Of a stretch of DNA of 32,405 nt, positions 23,526 through 30,620 are shown piece by piece. Within the stretch, counting starts at the first letter, position 1. The number at the start of each line of letters is the position of its first letter. Made by a program: the position numbers and the translations under genes. This DNA is from Paludibacteraceae bacterium. Lineage in GTDB: Bacteria > Bacteroidota > Bacteroidia > Bacteroidales > Paludibacteraceae. The notes below the pieces were generated by a model, which saw only the letters and a list, made by a program, of their open reading frames with translations, ran no database searches and was not told the origin of the DNA. Location of the stretch: positions 1 through 32,405 of the forward strand of contig JAFZGC010000107.1 in NCBI GenBank assembly GCA_017555595.1, given 5' to 3'.

Positions 23526-24671
23526 ATGGAAGAAACATTTGTGATAAATAATGGTTCGTGTCAAATTACGAAGAAGTCATGTAATCGTAATTCGCATCAT
23601 ATGTTACCAGTAGTAGATTGGCTGAGTGATATACCAAAAACCACGGTGGAATCTCTGGTAGAAGTGCAATTTAAGAATACACGTAAAGGTTATTATTGCA
23701 ATAATAACCAACTACCATTAGAGAAAGGTACAATTGTTATCGTAGAAGCTAATTCAGGTTATGACATGGGAGAGGTCACATTAGTTGGCCGATTGGTGGA
23801 AGTGCAAATGAAAAAAGCACACATCAATACAGAACGCTATGAAATTCGTAATATCCTGCGTATCGCTCAGGAAGAGGATATACAGCGTGCTGCAGATGCT
23901 CATGCTAAAGAACAAGCGACTATGATTCAAGCTCGTCAATTGGCTAAGTCACTAGGGCTAGATATGAAGATTGGCGATGTGGAATATCAAGGCGATGGTA
24001 CAAAAGCAATCTTTTATTATATTGCCGACGGACGTGTTGATTTTCGCCAGCTTATTAAAGTTTATGCTGAGACGTTTCGTATCCGCATTGAGATGAAGCA
24101 GATTGGTGCACGACAAGAGGCTGGTCGAATAGGAGGAACAGGACCTTGTGGTCGGGAATTATGCTGTTCTACTTGGATGACACAGTTTTCTTCCGTTGGT
24201 ACGAATGCTGCCCGATTGCAGAATATAGCATTAAACCCACAAAAATTGGCAGGACAATGTGCTAAACTTAAATGTTGTCTCAACTACGAAATACCAACCT
24301 ATGAAGAGGCTATTAAGAAACTGCCATCAAGACACCAACACTTGGAAACAAAAGATGCCACCTATTATTTCTTCTCTTCAGATCCCCTAAAAGAGGAAGT
24401 TACCTATTCTACTGATTCGCATTACCCTGCCAATTTGCAAACCATATCAGTTAAGCAGGCAAAAGACATCATTGATATGAATAGAAGAGGTGAAAAGCCT
24501 CTTTCACTGGGTGGTAAACAATCATCCGTAGAGACAACGGCAGTTGATTACCAAAATGTAGTAGGACAAGATGATTTGACAAGATTTGATAAAAAAAAGC
24601 ACGAACAGCACGCGAATCATAAAACAAATTCATCTCGCCGCAGAAACAAACCAAATCGCAATCGTTCATGA
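23526..24671 (+). CDS. ricT: RicT/YaaT-like PSP1-domain protein
   Basis: The 381-residue protein has the PSP1 domain in its middle: IFYYIADGRVDFRQLIKVY, MKQIGARQEAGRIGG, then the cysteine motifs GPCGRELCC and GQCAKLKCCLNYE. In B. subtilis, RicT with RicA and RicF carries Fe-S clusters and governs mRNA processing by RNase Y. Whether a Ric complex exists here is inference, since no ricA or ricF gene is in the window. The tail after residue 355 is strongly basic and Asn-rich, which may bind nucleic acid. Its stop overlaps the gldH ATG (ATGA). Confidence 0.92.
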   Translation: MEETFVINNGSCQITKKSCNRNSHHMLPVVDWLSDIPKTTVESLVEVQFKNTRKGYYCNNNQLPLEKGTIVIVEANSGYDMGEVTLVGRLVEVQMKKAHINTERYEIRNILRIAQEEDIQRAADAHAKEQATMIQARQLAKSLGLDMKIGDVEYQGDGTKAIFYYIADGRVDFRQLIKVYAETFRIRIEMKQIGARQEAGRIGGTGPCGRELCCSTWMTQFSSVGTNAARLQNIALNPQKLAGQCAKLKCCLNYEIPTYEEAIKKLPSRHQHLETKDATYYFFSSDPLKEEVTYSTDSHYPANLQTISVKQAKDIIDMNRRGEKPLSLGGKQSSVETTAVDYQNVVGQDDLTRFDKKKHEQHANHKTNSSRRRNKPNRNRS

Positions 24672-25135
24672 GAAAAATAATATGGATATTAACCATTCTT
24701 TTAGGCTTTAGCAGTTGTCAACAATCTAAGGTTTACAATGATTTTCGTACGATGCCTTTAGTTGGCTGGCATCAAGATTCGGTGTTGACATATAATGCCA
24801 ATATGCCAGATAGTGCGGGCATATACGATGTCGTTATTGTTGTACGCCATACAGATCAATATCCTTACCAGAACCTTTGGCTCTTTGTCAATACATACGC
24901 AAGCAAATCATCTGTGCAACAACGAGATACCATTGAAGCTACTATGGCAGACAACTATGGTCGTTGGTTCGGGAGAGGAATCAAATATTATGAGTTGTCG
25001 TTATCATACCTTGAAGCATTTCGCTCTGATACGGTTGCACTACAATTTACCATTCAGCAAGGTATGCGTACAGAATATTTACAAGGAATCACAGACGTAG
25101 GATTGCAAATTATAAAACATAATGGGAAAGAATAA
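24668..25135 (+). CDS. gldH: GldH-like gliding motility lipoprotein
   Basis: The 155-residue protein has a lipoprotein signal (ILLGFSSC, Cys near residue 17) and the GldH-type body [34 protein letters not shown], and a C-terminal [17 protein letters not shown]. GldH was found in Flavobacterium gliding mutants, but related genes are widespread in non-gliding Bacteroidota, so motility cannot be inferred. It overlaps ricT by 4 nt and trmB by 14 nt and is part of the same transcript. Confidence 0.85.
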   Translation: MRKIIWILTILLGFSSCQQSKVYNDFRTMPLVGWHQDSVLTYNANMPDSAGIYDVVIVVRHTDQYPYQNLWLFVNTYASKSSVQQRDTIEATMADNYGRWFGRGIKYYELSLSYLEAFRSDTVALQFTIQQGMRTEYLQGITDVGLQIIKHNGKE

Positions 25136-25913
25136 ACTAAAGAAATTTGCAGAGATGGAGACCTTCCACAACGTGTTCCAATGTGGAGCACGCGATTGCG
25201 TGGAGGAGAGTCCTGTAGTGGCTATGCGCGGCAAATGGCATGCGGAGTACTTCCATAACGATAACCCTATCGTATTGGAGTTAGGTTGCGGACGTGGCGA
25301 ATACACCGTTGGACTGGCTGAGCGTAACCCTAACAAAAATTATATTGGTATAGACATCAAGGGTGCGCGTATGTGGGCAGGTGCCAAGCAAGCCGAACTG
25401 GCAGGCACCAAGAATGTGGCATTCCTGCGCACGAACATCGAGATGATTAGCCAGTTCTTTGCTTCCGATGAGGTGGCAGAGATATGGATCACCTTCCCCG
25501 ACCCACAGATGAAGAAAGCCACCAAGCGACTGACTTCGACCTACTTCATGGCACGCTATCGCCAGTTGCTTAAGCCCAATGGTATCATCCATCTCAAGAC
25601 GGACAGCCCATTCCTCTATACCTATACGCAAGCCATGGTGAAGGAGAACCAATATCCGCTGCTGGTGGATACGGATAATCTGTATAATCAGACACAGGAT
25701 GCCGGACACCAGATGCTGGAAACCAATATGGACGAAGCACGAGCCCTCCAAACACATTATGAGCACCAATGGCTTGACCGTGGTTTGACTATCAAGTATA
25801 TCGTTTGGCAACTGCCTGCAGAGCCATCGCTCATCGAACCCGAAATAGAAATCGAAAAAGACACCTATCGTTCATACGGAAGAAACTATACGCCGCAAAA
25901 TAGTACATTGTAA
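25122..25913 (+). CDS. trmB: tRNA (guanine-N7)-methyltransferase TrmB
   Basis: It methylates G46 in tRNA variable loops with S-adenosylmethionine. The 263-residue protein has the SAM-binding [30 protein letters not shown], and the catalytic region [20 protein letters not shown], in which the Asp and Pro are typical. The C-terminal part (about residues 235-263) is longer and acidic. It begins 14 nt inside gldH. The start ATG 25122 gives the expected N-terminus for Bacteroidota members. Confidence 0.94.
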   Translation: MGKNKLKKFAEMETFHNVFQCGARDCVEESPVVAMRGKWHAEYFHNDNPIVLELGCGRGEYTVGLAERNPNKNYIGIDIKGARMWAGAKQAELAGTKNVAFLRTNIEMISQFFASDEVAEIWITFPDPQMKKATKRLTSTYFMARYRQLLKPNGIIHLKTDSPFLYTYTQAMVKENQYPLLVDTDNLYNQTQDAGHQMLETNMDEARALQTHYEHQWLDRGLTIKYIVWQLPAEPSLIEPEIEIEKDTYRSYGRNYTPQNSTL

Positions 25914-25936
25914 ACTGTCAACTATCAACTGTAAAT
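25914..25936. repeat. Phrase-like tract ACTGTCAACTATCAACTGTAAA
   Basis: The gap between the trmB stop and the mrp start is entirely made of near-repeats of TCAACT. Related words (GTCAATTGCC, GATTGACAATTG) occur in the TPP riboswitch P3 arm. Confidence 0.5.
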
Positions 25937-26977
25937 ATGTATCCTCAACAAATAATTGACGCACTACAACATGTTCGCTATCCAGGCACGGGTAAGAACC
26001 TCGTAGAGAGCGGTATGCTCGAAGACGATATTCGTATTTCGGGCTTAGAAGTATCGTTCTCCTTGATTTTCGAAAAAGACAACGACCCTTTCCGCAAATC
26101 CGTAGTCAAAGCTGCGGAAACGGCTATTCATACCTACGTGGATGAGAATGCTGCCGTGCATATCCACACCAAGTTTATCAAGCAGAACATGGCTCCCAAA
26201 GCCGACTCCGTGGAGAACCTGCGCGCAGCGCAAGTGATTGCTATTCACTCCGGTAAGGGTGGCGTAGGCAAATCCACTATCTCCGCTAACTTGGCTATCA
26301 CTTTGGCTAAGATGGGTTACAAAGTGGGTCTGTTGGATGCTGATATTCATGGTCCTTCTATCCCAAAGATGTTCCACACCGAGGGTTGCCGCCCTATTTC
26401 TACACCCGTTAATGGCCGCAATCTTATTGAACCCATCAAGCAATATGGAGTGAAGATGCTCTCCATCGGCTTCTTTGTCGATCCTGAGCAAGCTGTAGTT
26501 TGGCGTGGCGGCATGGCCAGCAACGCCATCAAGCAGCTGATTCAGGACGCTAACTGGGGCGAGTTGGACTACTTCCTTATCGACCTCCCTCCTGGCACCA
26601 GCGATATTCACCTCACTTTGGTGCAGCACCTCCACCTCACAGGCGCCATCGTCGTGACGACCCCTCAACCTGTAGCACTGGTGGACGCACGCAAGGGTGT
26701 GGACATGTTCCTTAACGAGAAGATCAATGTACCTGTATTGGGTCTGGTGGAGAACATGGCATGGTTTACTCCTGCTGAATTGCCCAACAACCGCTATTAT
26801 ATATTCGGTAAAGACGGCGGCAAGCAACTCGCCAAAGAACTCCATATCCCACTGCTCGGACAAGTACCACTCGTACAATCTATTCGTGAGGGTGGCGACG
26901 AAGGTACACCTATTGCCTTGCAAGACGGACACCCTGCAACACTAATGTTTGAATCTATATGTCAGCAACTAAGATAA
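25937..26977 (+). CDS. mrp: Mrp/ApbC-type P-loop ATPase (Fe-S cluster carrier)
   Basis: The 346-residue protein has an N-terminal MIP18/DUF59 domain (about residues 1-80) and a deviant Walker A GKGGVGKST at residues 106-114, followed by the GLLDADIHGPSIPKMF switch and DLPPGTSDIHLT. The usual CxxC cluster-binding motif after ENMAWF is missing: the segment reads NMAWFTPAELPNNRYYIFG. I believe this is common in Bacteroidota. A role in Fe-S protein maturation is therefore inferred from the family. The last 19 nt overlap the MATE gene. Confidence 0.92.
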   Translation: MYPQQIIDALQHVRYPGTGKNLVESGMLEDDIRISGLEVSFSLIFEKDNDPFRKSVVKAAETAIHTYVDENAAVHIHTKFIKQNMAPKADSVENLRAAQVIAIHSGKGGVGKSTISANLAITLAKMGYKVGLLDADIHGPSIPKMFHTEGCRPISTPVNGRNLIEPIKQYGVKMLSIGFFVDPEQAVVWRGGMASNAIKQLIQDANWGELDYFLIDLPPGTSDIHLTLVQHLHLTGAIVVTTPQPVALVDARKGVDMFLNEKINVPVLGLVENMAWFTPAELPNNRYYIFGKDGGKQLAKELHIPLLGQVPLVQSIREGGDEGTPIALQDGHPATLMFESICQQLR

Positions 26978-28335
26978 CTGAATTAGGCACAGCCTCTATC
27001 CGTAGCCTGCTACTCAAGTACGCTACGCCAGGTATTATTGCCATGACTGCCATGTCGCTCTACAACATGGTGGACTCTATATTTATTGGTCATGGAGTAG
27101 GTGCGATGGCGTTGTCAGGATTGACGGTAGCCAAACCTTTTATGGATATCTGTGCCGCTTTTGGTACATTGGTAGGAGTAGGTGCTAGTTCACTGGTGGC
27201 GATCAAGTTGGGCGAGAAAGATTACCGTTCAGCTAACGATGTGCTGGCGAATGTAGTGATTCTCAATGTGCTGTTGGGTACATTGGTGATGGTGGTAGGA
27301 CTCTTTTGGCTGGATCCTATCCTCTATGCTTTTGGCGCCAGCGATGTGACTATCCAATATGCACGCGAGTATATGCAGATTATCCTAGTTGGTAATATCG
27401 TCACACATATCTACTTTGGTCTCAACGGTATGTTGCGTTCGATAGGACATCCGCGTATCTCCATGTATGCTACGATATTGGCGGTAGTGCTGAATGTGAT
27501 ATTAGACCCTATCTTTATTTTTGTGATGGATATGGGTGTGCGTGGTGCAGCTTTAGCCACGGTCATCTCGCAGATTGTGTCGGTGATAGTGGAGCTGATT
27601 ATCTTCCTCAATCCTAAGGAGGTTATTCACTTCCATCGCGGTATATGGCGACTGAGGCGCGACATTACCATGCGTGCTTTGGGCATCGGCGCAGCACCTT
27701 TCTTGATGCACATGGCGGCATGCTTTGTGGTGATTGTGCTCAACAATCAGCTCAAGCGTTATGGTAGCGACATGTCTATCGCTACGTTTGGTATGACCAA
27801 CCGCTTTATGTTCTTCTTTGCCATGATCGTGATGGGAATACAGCAGGGTATGCAACCTATTGTGGGATATAACTACGGTGCCAATTTGTACGCGCGTATG
27901 TTGCGTGCATATAAGTTATCGGTCTATTGTGCCACCTGTGTGATGGGTACATTATGGCTCTTTGGCGTAATATGGCCCGAAGGCTTTATCCGACTGTTCA
28001 CCCACGATGAGGTGCTGATAGCGCAGTCTATTGCGCCTGCGCGTGTTATGCTTTGTGTGATGTGTATTGTGGGTTTTCCGATGATTACGGGTAATTTCTA
28101 CACGTCCATAGGCATGGCATCCAAGGCCATCTTCTTGAGTTTGACACGCCAAGTGATTTTCTTGATTCCAAGTATATTGTGCTTGCCATTGTTGTTTCAA
28201 GCGCTGGGCATTATGCCTATATGGGGTGTATGGTGGAGTCTGCCGCTTTGCGATGCGTTGGCAGCTATCTTAGCGGCGGTTATTGTCAATCGCGATATTC
28301 GCAAGTTCAAAGTTGCCCAGCCTCTACAAGGTTAA
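26959..28335 (+). CDS. MATE-family efflux transporter
   Basis: The 458-residue protein has about twelve transmembrane helices and MATE repeats: KYATPGIIAMTAMSLYNMVDSIFIGHGVG at the start, LNGMLRSIGHPRISMYATI, LDPIFIFVMDMGVRGAALATV, and GIQQGMQPIVGYNYGA in the second half. Members export drugs or metabolites using a Na+ or H+ gradient. It ends the plus-strand operon; its last 29 bp overlap the convergent DUF4294 gene. The substrate cannot be inferred. Confidence 0.92.
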   Translation: MSATKITELGTASIRSLLLKYATPGIIAMTAMSLYNMVDSIFIGHGVGAMALSGLTVAKPFMDICAAFGTLVGVGASSLVAIKLGEKDYRSANDVLANVVILNVLLGTLVMVVGLFWLDPILYAFGASDVTIQYAREYMQIILVGNIVTHIYFGLNGMLRSIGHPRISMYATILAVVLNVILDPIFIFVMDMGVRGAALATVISQIVSVIVELIIFLNPKEVIHFHRGIWRLRRDITMRALGIGAAPFLMHMAACFVVIVLNNQLKRYGSDMSIATFGMTNRFMFFFAMIVMGIQQGMQPIVGYNYGANLYARMLRAYKLSVYCATCVMGTLWLFGVIWPEGFIRLFTHDEVLIAQSIAPARVMLCVMCIVGFPMITGNFYTSIGMASKAIFLSLTRQVIFLIPSILCLPLLFQALGIMPIWGVWWSLPLCDALAAILAAVIVNRDIRKFKVAQPLQG

Positions 28336-28885
28336 TCACGCGCTCTACGATGCGGTCTTTGTCGGCTGCGTCGTAGCCTTCTTTGAGGTCGTTTTTGAAT
28401 AGTTTAGCAACGAACTGCCAGAAGTTGGCACTTGCTTTGCCGCGATAGTGTAGGATGATTTCGTAACTGGTACGTTCGCTCTCGCGGTCCATGAGTTTCA
28501 TGAGCATCTGTCCTTGTGATGCCGTCATGTGTCGGAGGTTATTTTCGTATTTGTGGAATAGGTATTTCTCGTACTGTCGCCACCATTTGCGGCGTGCTTT
28601 GTCGTCGGGTAGCAAAACTAATTGTTGATCGGCGACTTGCATCTCTTTAGCGATTTCTTTGGCGAAGGGAAGCGTTTTCTTTACATCCCGCACAGTACGC
28701 CAATAGAATTGCTCTTGCTTTTTGTTTTGGAATACCATGTTGGGATAGACATACACATCTTGCATACGCGCAAGATAGAAAGTGTCGGTACTACTTACTT
28801 GTAACAATACCGAATCTATCCATTGAGCATGACAATAAATACATACGAAAAAAAATGATATAATCAGCAAACGGCACTTTATCAT
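28307..28885 (-). CDS. Exported DUF4294 protein
   Basis: The 192-residue protein has a signal peptide ending near HAQ (residue 21). The body is helix-rich: YVYPNMVFQNKKQEQFYWRTVRDVKKTLPFA, EKYLFHKYENNLRHMTASQGQMLMKLMDRESERTSYE, and FWQFVAKLFKNDLKEGYDA. This pattern is DUF4294, a Bacteroidota periplasmic family of unknown function. It is the last gene of the minus-strand unit, 33 nt after the nucleoside phosphorylase-like gene. Its 3' end overlaps the MATE gene by 29 bp. Confidence 0.88.
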   Translation of the reverse strand: MIKCRLLIISFFFVCIYCHAQWIDSVLLQVSSTDTFYLARMQDVYVYPNMVFQNKKQEQFYWRTVRDVKKTLPFAKEIAKEMQVADQQLVLLPDDKARRKWWRQYEKYLFHKYENNLRHMTASQGQMLMKLMDRESERTSYEIILHYRGKASANFWQFVAKLFKNDLKEGYDAADKDRIVERVINLVEAGQL

Positions 28886-28918
28886 CGAATAAAAATAAGC
28901 TATCTATAGTTCGTGCCA

Positions 28919-29461
28919 TTATGCTTTTTCTACGCCAGCGGCTACTTCACGATAAGTGTGCAAACTTAGATTGTCGCTCACAATCTTCAAAGCTGACAAA
29001 TGTGTGAAACCTAATCCTGCTATATATGCCAACTCCATATCAAATACACAATCCTTGTAATTAGATTGCAATACGAAATCGGTATTGCTGTAACACACAG
29101 AAGATAGTACTTGCTCAAAAACTACCAAATACTCAATTGGCAAAGGAGAAATGTATAGTGTAGGTTCTGGATAATTCACGCAGGGGTGATTGAGTCGCAC
29201 CTCATTTACCATAACCACACTACCAATATCGTAGTTGGCACTACCCGCATAACCAATATTGATTAATCGTGCATTTATTGGAATATTACGCAGTGCTTGC
29301 ATGACATTTAGTGCACCGACTCCTGTAACGATGACTTCCCAAAGCGTACCATCTGCCATACGCCACATTTCGCCCTCCCAATGGCCATTTAGGTGTTGAG
29401 CTATTAGTTTGGTTTCGCCTATAAAATCGCCAGCTTCGGCAATCAAAATATAATTCTTCAT
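28919..29461 (-). CDS. Nucleoside phosphorylase/MTAN-superfamily protein
   Basis: From ATG 29461 the product has 180 residues. It shows GVGALNVMQALRNIP, INIGYAGSANYDIGSVVMVNEV, DFVLQSNYKDCVFDMELAYIA (a ME-A form of the phosphorylase-family active site) and ALKIVSDNLS with the expected Ser-Asp. It is shorter than typical MTA/SAH nucleosidases (about 230), so the substrate is uncertain: purine nucleoside, futalosine-like or methylthioadenosine. The start at 29461 is supported by AAGGA five bases upstream; ATG 29509 would add 16 residues and has no such signal. It lies between the NlpC/P60 and DUF4294 genes. Confidence 0.82.
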   Translation of the reverse strand: MKNYILIAEAGDFIGETKLIAQHLNGHWEGEMWRMADGTLWEVIVTGVGALNVMQALRNIPINARLINIGYAGSANYDIGSVVMVNEVRLNHPCVNYPEPTLYISPLPIEYLVVFEQVLSSVCYSNTDFVLQSNYKDCVFDMELAYIAGLGFTHLSALKIVSDNLSLHTYREVAAGVEKA

Positions 29462-29522
29462 ATAGTTCCTTGTATCAATAGATTGTTCTAATGTATAAAT
29501 GTGCAACATTTTATTGCTAGAG

Positions 29523-30335
29523 TTACAAATAGCGTTTAATTTCTACGAGGTGATGGGTCAATTCGCCATCAGGCAGGTGTATACCTTGTTCATCAATAGT
29601 GTCGATATGTACGCACCCCGAGCAATGGATAATTTCCGTAGGGCTGAGCAGCAAACCAACATGCGAGATATTGGTTGCCGTTGAATCACGGTCGGCATGG
29701 TCAAAGAATGCCAAGTCACCAGGTTGTGCTTCTGTTAAGGAAAAGACGATTTCGCCTTGTGTCATTTGTTCGCGCGCATTGCGTAGGAGGTTGACGCCAA
29801 ACACGCTATACACCACTTGCGTAAAACCTGAGCAATCCATACCCATCATATTCTTCCCGCCCCAGAGGTAGGGGGTGTTCAATAGTGTTTGCGCAACAGC
29901 GCAAACATTGCTTTGAAGTTCAGCATGGGTTATGCCATTGTTCGTAAGTTGTGTAGCATTGTTCACATAGGCGGGATTGATCAGATATTGTTTCCCTAAG
30001 ACTTCGAAACAACCGTGTGCGTAGTTAGATAATCGAGTGCCGAGTGTGAGCATTATTTCATCGCCAGTTTCCATGGCTGTGGCAATAGCCATAGGAATAG
30101 CCACAACTGTGGCTGGTAGGTGATAAGTTGGAGATGAGAGGTTAGAGGCTTGTGTTAGCATCTTGAAATCCACCCAGCCTTCCTGCCCATCCAAAGCGGA
30201 ACGAATCTTAGTCCACCGAGGGAGACAATCAAGGACTTCGCATACTTCGCCAAAGAGTAATTGGGTCAATTGCTCGCTGCATTCAGATGGTTCTTGGCGC
30301 ACAGGAGTGACTGTACAATGATTGATTGCAAACAT
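29523..30335 (-). CDS. NlpC/P60 (C40) cysteine endopeptidase with SH3-like domains
   Basis: The 270-residue protein has two SH3-like modules (about residues 5-60 and 75-125) and a C-terminal NlpC/P60 domain with the triad Cys168 (GMDCSGF), His225 (ISHVGLL) and His237 (IHCSG). The layout matches the YkfC-type gamma-D-glutamyl-diamino acid endopeptidase that trims cell-wall peptides. No signal peptide is visible, so it may act in the cytoplasm on recycled muropeptides, unlike exported relatives. It heads a three-gene unit with its own promoter, divergent from the TonB receptor. Confidence 0.9.
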   Translation of the reverse strand: MFAINHCTVTPVRQEPSECSEQLTQLLFGEVCEVLDCLPRWTKIRSALDGQEGWVDFKMLTQASNLSSPTYHLPATVVAIPMAIATAMETGDEIMLTLGTRLSNYAHGCFEVLGKQYLINPAYVNNATQLTNNGITHAELQSNVCAVAQTLLNTPYLWGGKNMMGMDCSGFTQVVYSVFGVNLLRNAREQMTQGEIVFSLTEAQPGDLAFFDHADRDSTATNISHVGLLLSPTEIIHCSGCVHIDTIDEQGIHLPDGELTHHLVEIKRYL

Positions 30336-30377
30336 AGATTCAATTATTCGATGTTAGTATTTCTTCATTTTGCTCTG

Positions 30378-30408
30378 CAAAATTACACAAAATTTCCGAA
30401 TTATACAA
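30378..30408 (-). promoter_or_regulatory. Bacteroidota promoter for the NlpC/P60 unit
   Basis: On the minus strand, TTG (30408-30406), a 20-nt spacer and TAATTTTG (30385-30378) match the consensus. Confidence 0.65.
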
Positions 30409-30433
30409 TATACTAATAAAAAATAACATTTTT

Positions 30434-30465
30434 TTTGCTGGTTGTCTATTTTTTTTGTACCTTTG
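30434..30465 (+). promoter_or_regulatory. Bacteroidota promoter for the TPP-controlled receptor
   Basis: TTTG (30434-30437), a 20-nt spacer and TACCTTTG (30458-30465) match the consensus exactly. The riboswitch begins about 40 nt past the predicted start of transcription. Confidence 0.85.
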
Positions 30466-30512
30466 TAGCGCTTTTCCGAGAGGGAGAAGCATGCTAACAT
30501 AATTATTAACAC

Positions 30513-30618
30513 ATTTGGGGTGCCTCACGTTGTCAATTGCCAGTTGGAGATTGACAATTGATAATTCGGCTGAGATTCATACCCATAGAACCTGCACAGG
30601 TAATTCTGTAGAGGGAAC
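30513..30618 (+). promoter_or_regulatory. TPP riboswitch (THI element)
   Basis: The conserved core is plain: GGGGTGCC (30517-30524), GGCTGAGAT (30568-30576), ATACCC (30580-30585), GAACCTG (30588-30594), CAGGTAATTCTG (30597-30608) and AGGGAA. It senses thiamin pyrophosphate and normally represses when bound. The P3 arm is lengthened by TTGTCAAT/ATTGACAA, an 8-bp stem within a phrase-like tract. The riboswitch ends two bases before the receptor ATG, so translational control by hiding the ribosome site is likely. Confidence 0.95.
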
Positions 30619-30620
30619 AA

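Noticed and set aside
26045..26932. 295-codon frame antisense to mrp
   Set aside because: Shadow frame; mrp is complete on the plus strand.
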